Positions 9,495 through 17,120 of a DNA stretch of 20,000 nucleotides are shown here, piece by piece. Source of the stretch: Chara braunii (lineage: Eukaryota; Streptophyta; Charophyceae; Charales; Characeae); NCBI GenBank assembly GCA_003427395.1, contig BFEA01000097.1:1439982-1459981 (forward strand), read 5' to 3'. The notes under the pieces were generated by a model. The model saw nothing but the letters and a program-made list of their open reading frames with translations, was not told where the DNA came from and ran no database searches. Position numbers and translations under genes: made by a program. Each line of letters starts with the position of its first letter. Position 1 is the first letter of the stretch.

Positions 9495-9683
9495 ATGCTG
9501 CAACTGTTTGTCCTGGGGCACAACTGTGACCTTTGACACAACTCCTCACTTCAGTTAGGCTGTGACTTTTGACCCAGAGAACATGTTTTTTTATCTGCTT
9601 TTCACGAGTTGGGTTCTGGCCGAGTGGGCCCCATTATACTGCGATCGTCATTCAGGGTCTGAAGGGGTAAAGGCCCTTTTACT

Positions 9684-9930
9684 AACATGATTGCTCATGT
9701 TAGTAACACGCGTGCTTTGAGGTATGCATCTGGCCAGTATGTGTGGAACATGATTGCTCATGTTAGTAACACGTGTGCTTTGAGGTATGCATCCGGCCAG
9801 TATGTGTGGAACATGATTGCTCATGTTTTTGTTTTTCTTGTTTTTTTGTCCTGTTCGTGCCCTGCCAGTGAGGCAGGGCGGATTCCACGAGGGGCACCAG
9901 TACTGTAGCGTCGGTATAGGACTGCAATGA
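9684..9930 (+). repeat. Internal repeat module, right copy with 63-bp array
   Basis: About 2.3 units of the 63-bp repeat (9684-9831) are followed by the 33-bp block (9856-9888). This repeats the left module in the same orientation, so the 8570-9683 segment looks inserted into, or captured by, a once continuous array. T-rich tracts at about 9941-9958 and 9971-9989 follow, then a diverged partial unit at 10008-10070. Confidence 0.85.
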
Positions 9931-10562
9931 CAGCATTAGGGATTTTTTTTTTTTTTCCTTGTCATTAGGGATTTTTTTTAGTTTTTTTTTGTTCTTCATT
10001 TGTTTTTCACGCCCTCACTGAGGGCACGGTCTCAACAGCGCTTCAGAGAATGTATCTGATGGCTATCACAAAACTCGGTGCGCGGTGGAATTCACGTTCT
10101 GCAAAAACAGGGTCGGAGGTAGTGGTGGTTTAAGGACCTGGTCTGCATCTTCTCCTATGGAGGAGGCAACATAAAACACAAGGTTTCATTTTTGGTTAGC
10201 AACGAGCTTCCCTTCGATATGATCCTAGGTATGTACTACCTTGAGATTGCAAAGCCCCTGTTTGACTGGGACAGGAAAACAATGAGGTGCAAACTGCTTG
10301 AGGGGAGGACATATATTCTTAGGAAGTAGAAACCTGAGAAGTTAGTGGGCTCTTATGGATGTTTGTGTGCTCATTCGTGCTACAACTATTTCAAATAGAA
10401 TCGTGTGGAGGGCATGCATCTAGTCTTCGTGTCTCAGGAGGGGCAGGCCGTCAATACCCCACCTGAGATGGTGAAAGTCATTCACTATGTATTCAGACCT
10501 TTAGGAGGAGCCTTGAGGAGTTGTTGATAGGGAGGTTGTCCACGGGGTATAGACTGTCCCGG

Positions 10563-11215
10563 TACTAAAGTGCCTAGGGGTAGGATCTACAGGATGCCTC
10601 CAGTAGAGCTCAATGAGCTCAGACGGCAACCGAAGGAGCTTAGCGAGAAGGGATGGATAAGGCCAAGTACGTCTCCCTGTGGTGTGCCAGTTTTGTTCGT
10701 TCCTATGAAGGTGGGGGGCACTAAGGATATGCATTGACTATCGAGGCCTCAATGCCATCAACGTGAAGAATGCCAAGCCCCTACCTTGCATCGAGGACCT
10801 TCTGGACAAGGTACAAAGATGTAGATACTTCAGCAATATAGATCTGAAGTCTGGATACCATCAAATACAGATTAGGCCAGAGGATCAGCACAAAAACGCC
10901 TTTGTGACTAGGTACGGTCTGTACGAGTTTGTGGTGATGCTGTTTGGTCTTTGTAATGTGCCGGAGACATTCCAGCATGCAATGAACCTGATCTTTCATG
11001 ACTACTTCGATAAATTTATCGTTGTGTACCTCAACGATATCCTTGTCTTTAGGTCTCTGGAAGAGCACCAGAACATTTAAATATAGTGCTAGGCTTACTC
11101 CGGAACCACAGAAACAAGATAAATTTGGAGAAATGCGGATTCGGTCGCACCAAGATCTTGTATTTGGGTTGTGAGGTTTCTGAGGGTCTGAGGCTGGAAG
11201 ATGCGGAGGTGGAAT
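10563..11215 (+). pseudogene. Ty3/gypsy reverse transcriptase remnant
   Basis: RT copies element RNA into cDNA. Three frame segments: 10563-10739 (KVPRGRIYRMPPVEL, GWIRPSTSPCGVPVLFV; fingers/palm), 10728-11079 (IDYRGLN, SNIDLKSGYHQI, RYGLYEFVVMLFGL, NVPETFQHAM) and 11080-11215 (INLEKCGFGRTKILYLGCEVS). One frameshift lies near 10728 and another near 11079. The catalytic box reads VYLNDILVF (11024-11050): the first Asp of the expected Y-x-D-D pair is Asn at 11033-11035, a single G-to-A change that would abolish activity. The upstream catalytic Asp in NIDLKSG is kept. RNase H and integrase do not follow. Confidence 0.95.
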
Positions 11216-11362
11216 AGCCAGGATCATAATACTACACTAAATTCGTCTCTATTTTGCGGGGGTGGAATAGCCAGGATCATAGTACTACACTATATTCGTC
11301 TCTATTTTGCGGGGGTGGAATAGCCAGGATCATAATACTACACTATATTCGTCTCTATTTTG
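11208..11362. repeat. 53-bp tandem triplicate at the broken RT end
   Basis: Units start at 11208, 11261 and 11314; the third ends at about 11362. Units differ at only a few positions, so amplification is recent. The unit begins GGTGGAATAGCCAGGATCAT and ends TTCGTCTCTATTTTG. The minus strand holds AGTGTAGTAT, a ten-base match to the U2 branch-recognition region, in all units; on its own this is weak. Confidence 0.96.
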
Positions 11363-11439
11363 TTTTTCCGCCTTTCACTACGTACCTGCCGCTAAGGCTG
11401 TATAGAGGGGACCCCTTCAAGCATAGGTGCCTCTTTCCT

Positions 11440-11513
11440 TCTATCGTCGTGCAGGGGCCATGTTAATCTTCTCCTTATCGTTCCAATTTTAGTGGATGAC
11501 TGTCTGCCCACTT
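11440..11513 (-). pseudogene. U6: U6 snRNA pseudogene (5' two-thirds)
   Basis: Minus strand matches U6 from the 5' stem to the GGCCCCUGCGCAA segment. CTAAAATTGGAACG (11492-11479) is exact, and GATTA.CATGGCCCCTGC follows. The ACAGAGA box, which pairs with the 5' splice site, reads AAGGAGA, and AGC of the catalytic triad region is AAC. The 3' third of U6 is missing or unrecognisable to the left. No Pol III promoter (USE plus TATA) is seen on the 5' side; poly(A) from the neighbouring copy abuts it instead. Confidence 0.85.
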
Positions 11514-11521
11514 GTTTTCTC

Positions 11522-11630
11522 TTTTTTTTTTTTCGCCATTTCTTGGTTTATGTGTGTATTCCTTGCAAAGAGACCATGGCGATCTTCTGTGTATCATCCC
11601 AAAGGACGTTTGACCACTTCCCACTCAGTG
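11522..11630 (-). pseudogene. U6: U6 snRNA retropseudogene with A-tail
   Basis: Minus strand matches U6 from the TTGGAACGATAC segment to the 3' GAAATGG (11534-11630), covering GCAAGGATGACACGCATAAATCGAGAAATGG with scattered changes. ACAGAGA reads ACACAGA and the AGC triad is GCC. A run of 12 A follows the 3' end (11533-11522 on the minus strand), as expected for a reverse-transcribed copy. It sits directly upstream of the other U6 copy in the same orientation. Confidence 0.85.
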
Positions 11631-11810
11631 AATTTGTCAGATTTACCATTACTGATGCAGAGAAGGCTCATGTAAGCAATGGTAAGATATGCAGGTCCGG
11701 CTTTTACGGCCACACCCAACTTACCAGGTGCCCCCCCTGCAGAAGTAGCTACCCGAGATCTGTTAATATCTTCGAAGGGGTGATCAACTGCACATTTCTT
11801 TTTCTTTTTG

Positions 11811-11885
11811 TGTGGCCCGCTGGACCACGGATCGGATGTTGAACTGATTAGAACGGACACTACACTCGATCTTAGGCGAAGGTCA
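11811..11885 (-). pseudogene. U2: U2 snRNA pseudogene (5' half, perhaps more)
   Basis: Minus strand matches U2 from CTAAGATC through AGTGTAGT, stem-loop IIa (AATCAGTT...ATCCGAT) and the CGTGG...CCACACA stem. The branch-point-recognition sequence GTAGTA is GTAGTG. GATCCGTGG replaces the usual GATACGTGG, as in the copy at 2443-2509. A CACCTGGTAA (11730-11721) lies about where U2 stem IV begins (ACCUGGUA), so a degenerate full-length copy down to about 11700 is possible. A SINE begins at its 5' edge on the opposite strand. Confidence 0.83.
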
Positions 11886-12500
11886 CGTCAACTAGCTCAG
11901 TAGGTTCCATGCCTGAGCGAGTAGGTGCTGGGTTCTAATGCTGTTGCCATCACTTTCAGTGGCCTGGGCCAGTCGACATTGGTAGCTTGCTGGGGACAAG
12001 TTGTACCCTGTAACCTGTGGCAATGCTGGAGGGTCGGGCCAAGTGGAAATGAATGCTCAGGTCCAGCTGCAGCCGGTCGGGAGACACCCAATAAGTAATT
12101 CTCAGGGTGAATTCTCAGTCAGAATCATCACAGCTGACATTAAACCACCAGTACTTGGCCCAGCTATCGGCCGCAAGAAAAAATAGAGTAGGAACGTTTC
12201 TAGTCGGATGAATTTGGGCGCTCCTGTAGTAGCTGGTACGTTTCCTCAAATCATGGCGCGTTAACGGGTACGACTCTAGGAATACTGGTGGTTTAATGGC
12301 TCGATTATGATGCCTATCAGGGTTAAGACCCTCAATTTCACTATACTTCAAGAGGGCTTAAACTCTCAACATGTCTGTCAGATCAGAAGTTGAGCAAGGA
12401 AGCTCATATAATCTACAATCACTTCCAAAATAATATCGAATTACCTGGGGCTGGTCACTTGTGTTTACATCTCAAGACTGCTGGCCTTTCTTGAAAAAAA
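11886..12500 (+). mobile_element. tRNA-headed SINE, copy 1 (interrupted by MITE)
   Basis: The head has a Pol III A box TAGCTCAGTAGG (11893-11904) and B box GGTTCTAATGC (11931-11941). The body matches copy 2 (14478-14985) over most of its length, with shared blocks such as CCTGTAACCTGTGGCAAT, CTCAGTCAGAATCATCACA, GGCTCGATTATGATGCC and TCGAATTACCTGGGGC, and ends in an A-rich tail near 12495. A-to-B spacing is 38 nt here against 45 in copy 2, so this head carries a small deletion. A 157-bp TTAA-flanked MITE sits inside (12140-12296). Confidence 0.78.
12140..12296. mobile_element. 157-bp TTAA MITE nested in the SINE
   Basis: TTAA on both sides (12140-12143, 12293-12296) encloses termini ACCACCAGTACTTGG and its inverse AATACTGGTGGT. 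The first ten terminal bases match, and they resemble the ACCACCACTACC ends of the 2.1-kb insertion. The second SINE copy lacks this segment at the same place (about 14720), which confirms it as an insertion. It is too short to code for a transposase. Confidence 0.87.
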
Positions 12501-12527
12501 GAAGAGGCCGTGAAAGGTATATATGTG

Positions 12528-12660
12528 GTGAATGGCCGTTGGCTCAGTGGTGACAGCACCGGTTGGAAATGCGCATTGTGGTATGAGGTTGTGGGTTCAA
12601 AACTCCGTTGCCTTGTGCACATACGCTGGAAAGCACTTTCATAACGCACAAGCCATTCAC
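12528..12660 (+). mobile_element. Second tRNA-like (SINE?) head
   Basis: A box TGGCTCAGTGG (12540-12550) and B box GGTTCAAAACT (12594-12604) on the plus strand, 54 nt apart. The sequence differs from the SINE at 11886. Flanking GTGAATGGC (12528-12536) and GCCATTCAC (12652-12660) form a perfect 9-bp inverted repeat. It may be a SINE head or a decayed tRNA; the acceptor stem is not convincing. Confidence 0.4.
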
Positions 12661-14477
12661 CCCCCCCTCCCTTGGGACGGCGCATGGTAAGATTTATACA
12701 GGCACTGCCTGCGCATCGCAAAAGTGCTTGGTCTTAGGGGGTCTGAGGATCAGGGCCTTATCTTGGCTCCACCATGGGGGGTGGGGGAGGAGAGGATAGG
12801 TTAGGATAGATTAGAGGGGGAGCGTTTACTGCCTAGACTGTTGTAACCAAGAAACTGCCAACACCATTGAAACCGTCGATACCTCTGCATGGCCACTTGG
12901 ACCCTCCGATCTGTAAGTCTCGCCAGTATGTACTAGTCTGTGCGGGTGCCATGGTCGAGTCTGGGTACAGCTAGCATGTTTCCCGTCACTATGGCACCCA
13001 TACGAGAGAGTCTACACAGAGCAAACTTACACTCTGGTAGGGCCCATCTCCGGGGGGATAATCCTACGCTGCCTACGCACACACCGGGTGTTAGTATGGG
13101 GTAGGTACTGGGCACTTCTCATCCCACAGGTATCTCACATTGCCTGTGGGTGGTGCTTCATCCAGGTTAGGGTCCGTGGGAATTCTCATTGGGGTAATTA
13201 GTCGGGACTGTGGATTCTTGGGGAGCCTGGGATAGGAAGACATCATGCTTAGGATAGGGGAGGGTGGGATATCACATCTTAGTGGAAGGCCGGCTCGCTG
13301 CCCATAGAGTCTGCGTGATGAGGCACAAATGGGGGATGACTGCATATGCATGGACCCCACCTGTGCCGGGGTCGTCCTTAACATTAGAGTTAGGGTAGTG
13401 TCTGCATGAAGATGTTCGGGTTAGTCCGGTAAGCGTTGGTGCAGATCACGACTTGGGATCTGAGCATTAGCATAGGTCATTGTACCATGGTGACTTCCCC
13501 TGGGCCCTTGCAATCCCTCTGACCTCCAAATGGATGAGTACTACGGGCACCTCCCGAGGCCTGGCCACCACCCTCTACTGCACCCTGGACCTTCAAAAAA
13601 AAAAAGAAAAAAGAAGAAAGGTACATACGCGTCTTTGTTGTTTTCATTCGTTTTTGAAAAAGTAAGACACCGAGGTGATGTGGCTGAACACCGATGATGA
13701 ACAGATCGTGGGTTCCAATCATGCCGGAAAGCAGATTGATACGATAAGTTTAGGGGAAAAGGTAAAGTAAAGAGAAATGGGCACCCCCTTCCCCCCCCTT
13801 CCTGGAAACCATAACATGCACAGATAGAGAAATTGTCCAAAAAAGAAAACAGAATTCGAGCACCGAATGCACCTGGATGTGCAGATGTCCAAATCTAAGA
13901 TCTGCATCCAAACCGACAGTCATTCAGGTGGATTATGAGCGGGCTATTTTTGTCGTCTGACACTCAGAGGATTCTTCTGTCCTCCTCTCCAGCGATCAGG
14001 TCCCACCAGCAGCCTTTGGGTTTTCTAAGGGTGGCCACTCTATCACGTGTGGCAGGGGGTGATGGCCTCCTGCCGTCCATGACCTTTCCATCCCATGGCT
14101 GAAGAAATCGCAGGAAGTTTGGAAATGGACGCATTTATTTTGACTGTATGGGCTACGGACTGTGGATTCTATGCATTTTTTTCTTTTTCTGGAAAAAAAG
14201 TGTTTTTCGTTAGATAACTACCCTACCTAAGCGTTGGTAGGTAGATATTTCAGCAGTGTTGAGTTGTTTTCCGTCCCGTTTCTTCTGGCAAAAAGAAAAG
14301 GAAAGCTTGTTAAAATCATTCCAATTAAGCTTCTATGTTGTCAGCCGTGCCTCTTGCAGATGCTGATGCAAGGTCACAACTTTTTCTTTTATGTTTCCTT
14401 TTGAAAACCACTATGACGAATTTCTTGAAAACAATAAAAGAGACTCTAAAAGGCTAAGACCATTTGTTTATTGGAGG
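12661..14477. other. Unassigned 1.8-kb region
   Basis: No gene recognised. Contains a C-run (12660-12668), a G-rich stretch (12776-12798), an 8-bp stem CCCACAGG/CCTGTGGG (13123-13130, 13143-13150), an A-rich tract (13594-13619) and, at 13681-13721, a weak tRNA-like pattern with GGGTTCCAATC. Minus-strand frames up to 99 codons (13541-13840) run through the A-rich tract and look spurious. From 13920 to 14460 there is no open frame of 60 codons. Confidence 0.5.
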
Positions 14478-14985
14478 AAAGTGTCAGTAGGTTTCATGCC
14501 TGACTGGCACCGCGTAAGTATTGCTGGGTTCTAATCCCGTTGGATGGCCAGGGGCAGTGTTGGTATCTTGCTGGGATGAGTTGTGCCGCCCTGTAACCTG
14601 TGGCAATTTGGGAGCGTCAGGCCAGGTGGAAGTGGCTGCTCAGGTCCTGCTGTGGCCGGTTGGGACACACCCAATAAAAGAATTCTCAGGTTGAATTCTC
14701 AGTCAGAATCATCACATAATTCATGGCTCGATTATGATGCCTACCAGGGTTGAGACCCTCAATTTCACAGTTTACTTCAAGAGGCTTAAACTCTCAACGT
14801 ACCTGTCATAACAGCAACTCGATAACCAATAATCATGACATATAGTTCTATTTGTGACGATATATATATATAATCTACAATAAATTCCATAATAATCTCG
14901 AATTACCTGGGGCAGGTCACATGTGGATACATCTCAAGACTGCTACCCTTTTTAAAACAAAGAAAAAAGAGGATAAAAAAAGGGG
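14478..14985 (+). mobile_element. tRNA-headed SINE, copy 2 (uninterrupted)
   Basis: Same family as 11886-12500. The A-box region GTGTCAGTAGG (14481-14491) and B box GGTTCTAATCC (from 14527) are 45 nt apart, the normal tRNA spacing. The body follows without the MITE, so it serves as the empty-site reference. A TA-rich tract (14861-14872) is specific to this copy. The 3' end is A-rich (14952-14993). At about 500 bp it is long for a simple SINE, so the 3' part may derive from a partner LINE. Confidence 0.78.
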
Positions 14986-15356
14986 AGAAAAAGTGTATCA
15001 CACCGTCGAGTTTTCTCAACTGCTGCTGGTCGGACCTAGGCCCAGGAAGTGAACGTTTGTTTTCTTTGTTGTGCAAATAAAAGACGTCTCTTTGAATTTT
15101 TTTTTTTTTTTAATCGAAGTGGTAGCCCCTGATTTCATCAGGATTCGGACGCTTGGTCTGTTTATCAACAGTCACATTTGTACGGTGCACCGAGGTGAGG
15201 CAGTTTCGTGAGGAAGGCCTTGAGGTAAGTGGTGGGAAAGGACAGAACTTGGAAGATCCATCTTAAACATTCACTTCTTCCGAGCCTCTTTTATCGTTTC
15301 AGGGTCCTGAGTCCCGAAAGTTGTGGCAGGTGTATACCCGTCATGGAACAAAATAG
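14986..15356. other. Unassigned sequence with poly(T)
   Basis: Contains a 15-nt T-run (15097-15111), perhaps the tail of a minus-strand retroposon, and an AATAAA at 15076-15081 with no associated gene. Nothing else recognised. Confidence 0.5.
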
Positions 15357-15402
15357 CAGGGCCAAGTACTGGGGGTTTAAACCACCAGTACCCACCCAGC
15401 TA
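15350..15402. mobile_element. Two TTAA-family ends abutting head to head
   Basis: Around a central TTAA (15377-15380), the left side read outward is ACCCCCAGTACTTGGCCC and the right side is ACCACCAGTACCCACCCAGC. Both match the MITE terminus at 12144. The left match extends through GCTAT at about 15350. Two elements, or one rearranged element, therefore meet at a single TTAA; partner ends were not found. Confidence 0.7.
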
Positions 15403-15535
15403 CTCGTGAGAGAATGCGCCAGGTAACGCGGGACTGCTGTCAGGTTCGGCCTATAGGAGTGGAGTCAACCGATCTGCAATTAGTGATCATGGACCAATGT
15501 AACTGTTTTTTTTTAATTTGAAACTTGGGGCGAGC

Positions 15536-15556
15536 TTAAACCACCAGTTCCTTGGG
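15536..15556 (+). mobile_element. Isolated TTAA-family terminus
   Basis: TTAA (15536-15539) followed by ACCACCAGTTCCTTGGG, the same terminus pointing right. No matching right end (GGTGGTTTAA) is visible downstream, so this is a truncated copy. Confidence 0.55.
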
Positions 15557-15789
15557 ACATCTCTTCCTTGATGCTCAATTTTGCGGGCCCTTGGTCTTCT
15601 GACCTGTCGTGGGGCAAAGGGGTCTACCAGGGGCCACCAGCCATTTGGCTCTGGTAGGTTGAGCCTGACCTTGGTTCTGAATGAACCGGTGCAGCGCTGT
15701 GTGGTAGCTGGGATAGTAATCGTCGTTGAACGAAAATAAGGGAGAGGAAAGTGAAAGAGGAAAGGTGAGGGAAGCTGGTCCATTTCCTC

Positions 15790-15865
15790 CTACCGTATTC
15801 ACCCCCATAAGATGCTCCAATTACAGCTGTAATGACCATACATTGTATTCAGGTGAAGACGGTAG
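15790..15865. mobile_element. 76-bp relative of the hairpin MITE
   Basis: Begins CTACCGTATTCACC and ends GGTGAAGACGGTAG. The right 44 bases match the right arm of the element at 5696-5806 at about 36 of 44 positions; the left arm is shortened. Flanking bases share only a CCTC, so the target duplication is not clear. Confidence 0.7.
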
Positions 15866-16414
15866 CAGCCTCATGCCCTTGGTGGTTCTTGTTGTATGCG
15901 GGATCCTGTGGGTCGCTGGGCATTCAGTTCAGCCTATTTTTGTTGTCCACAAGAGGCACGTCGCTTTCTTGGAGCGCTATGCCCCACTTGTGGAATTCTC
16001 TGCTTAGTACAAACATGGTTTGAAACAAGTCTAGGTTTACATTACGCTGGAGGCTTTGATTAGCGATCGTTTGATGGGGGGCTGCTCTAGCTCTAGTCCC
16101 TCCGGCTAGACTAGCACCGGGGAGGGGAGCTCCTCGGTTGCTAGGCCTGTGCACGCACCCGACAGAAGTGCGTGGCTCCTTTTGCCATGTGGCATCTGTT
16201 GTCTGCGATGTGGACGCCGCAACGCGTGGGCAGGGGTAGTGCCAGCTGTGAGATCGACGATGAAACGCAATAGGGGCGCAGCTTTCCGGGTAAGTGATGG
16301 AGTTGGTGGGGGAGCTACAACGTGGAGTATTTTGGGTGGACGATATTCTTTTCGACAGTGAAGATGATGTCTCGCCTGCACAGGATGGGGAAGGTGGGCA
16401 AGATGAAGAAGACG
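15866..16414. other. Unassigned sequence
   Basis: Several overlapping frames: 15726-16007 plus, 16149-16361 plus, 16294-16482 plus and 15924-16463 minus (179 codons, starting inside the neighbouring poly(A)). A short acidic plus-strand stretch (VDDILFDSEDD, about 16336-16368) stands out, but no domain is recognisable and both strands are open. Confidence 0.45.
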
Positions 16415-16519
16415 TTTTTTTTTTTTTTTTTTTTTTCAATGAAAAAAGGGGCCCAATGCCCAAGGCTTGTATTGATATTTGAGAACATTGAGGCTGGGGT
16501 CCTCACAGTCTACCCGGAG
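16415..16519 (-). mobile_element. Retroposon 3' end with 22-nt poly(A), copy 2
   Basis: On the minus strand: CTCCGGGTAGACTGTGAGG (from 16519), a CCCCAGCCTCAA block, AATACAAGCC (16473-16464), GGGCATTGGGCCCC, then 22 A (16436-16415). Shares order and spacing with 2679-2775. A pure A tail marks retroposition. The 5' end is undefined because a GAT-rich microsatellite follows at 16529. Confidence 0.6.
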
Positions 16520-16528
16520 TAACCAACA

Positions 16529-17120
16529 TATGATGATGAGGATGATGAGGATGATGATAAAACTGATGATTTTCTGCTAATCGGAATCATGATCTGACCA
16601 GTCACACTCTTAAGTACTAGCCAATAAGGAAGAGTGATCAGGAAGGCTAATCAGAATGTTCTCTACTCAGAACTACAACATGGAACCCTATCCTGATTCC
16701 AGGTATTTCTACCAATTCCAGCAATTGTCATCTGATGTTGTACTGTGTATCAATCCCACCTCTACCCAGTCTCACACCCTCTATTTAGCTAAGTTACAGG
16801 GCAGCGCTACCTGCCCCAGCTCCGATCATTGTCGGCAGGATTGTTACCGCCGGTCAAATTAGTGGACTGCCTTCCTCCCTCAGCAATCCCCAGATCTCTC
16901 TACAAGACCTCAAGCTCCTAGTAGTTTAGGTTACAGGGCGATGCCCCAGCACCGGTCAGCGTCGTTCTGGCATCAACTCAACCTAGGGAAGTGCACATTC
17001 ACAACTCATTCAGACAATCAGCAAAATTGATAATAATACCTAAAAATAAAAGATTTGATTTAGTTGAGTCCTCAGCAGATGACGTATCTGATGAGGGTGG
17101 TGATGATAATGATTGACATC
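16529..17120. other. GAT microsatellite and unassigned sequence
   Basis: An imperfect GAT/GAG repeat (16529-16558) is followed by sequence with two related segments, TTACAGGGC...CCCAGCWCCGRTCA at about 16793 and 16931. A 68-codon frame (16656-16862) has no recognisable domain. Confidence 0.5.

Larger units (their letters stand above)
7986..10133. mobile_element. 2.1-kb TTAA-flanked DNA element inserted in protease
   Basis: The target TTAA is present on both sides (7986-7989, 10130-10133). The 2,140-bp insert begins ACCACCACTACC (7990-8001) and ends with its perfect inverse (10118-10129). Removing insert plus one TTAA joins the protease frame exactly in phase, so the empty site can be inferred. 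TTAA duplication is the mark of the piggyBac superfamily, but I see no transposase and the termini start ACC rather than the usual CCY, so this is a non-autonomous member or a distinct TTAA-specific family. Inside are 63-bp repeat arrays (8464-8567, 9684-9831), a repeated 33-bp block (8283-8315, 9856-9888), T-rich tracts, and a 1.1-kb segment with a possible spliced ORF. Confidence 0.88.
7838..10330 (+). pseudogene. Retropepsin (protease) remnant, split by insertion
   Basis: The active-site region reads LADIGSTRSYIS at about 7844-7879; the usual motif is D-S/T-G-A/S, so Ile replaces Ser/Thr next to the catalytic Asp (7850-7852). A one-base frameshift lies just upstream: the preceding frame (ELIVVEADVGGRKAG) leads in but is offset by one at about 7838. 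The frame continues to 7989, is interrupted by the TTAA element, and resumes in phase at 10134, where KHKVSFLVSNELPFDMILG (10178-10234) is the typical C-terminal retropepsin strand (F-x-V...LP-x-D-x-ILG). It stops at a TAG near 10327. This enzyme cleaves Gag-Pol in retroelement particles; this copy cannot work. Confidence 0.85.
5615..11215 (+). mobile_element. Degenerate Ty3/gypsy-type LTR retrotransposon
   Basis: Plus-strand order is gag with a CCHC knuckle (7452-7493), retropepsin (from about 7838, continuing at 10134-10330) and reverse transcriptase (about 10563-11215). RNase H, integrase and both LTRs are absent or not recognisable: homology stops at about 11215 where a 53-bp tandem repeat begins. 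The reading frame is broken by stops, frameshifts, two tandem duplications (6549-6628, 6864-6963), a MITE (5696-5806) and a 2.1-kb TTAA-flanked insertion (7990-10129). It is inactive. RT wording (IDYRGLN, SNIDLKSGYHQI, LFGLCNVPETFQ) assigns it to Ty3/gypsy rather than Ty1/copia. Confidence 0.93.

Noticed and set aside
11366-11385. CGCCTTTCACTA resembling U5 loop I (CGCCUUUUACUA) on the plus strand
   Set aside because: Only about 11 bases match, the flanking stem and Sm site are absent, and the strand is opposite to the neighbouring U6/U2 copies.
13669-13735. Possible tRNA-like head with GGGTTCCAATC
   Set aside because: The B-box-like match is fair, but the only A-box-like sequence is just 30 nt upstream, too close for Pol III promoters.
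15945-16025. Frame with PHLWNSL resembling the C-terminal W-N-S-L of LINE ORF2
   Set aside because: Too short, with stops immediately after and no reverse transcriptase upstream.
15924-16463. 179-codon minus-strand frame
   Set aside because: Starts within the complement of a 22-nt poly(T), giving a Lys run, and overlaps several plus-strand frames; no family resemblance.
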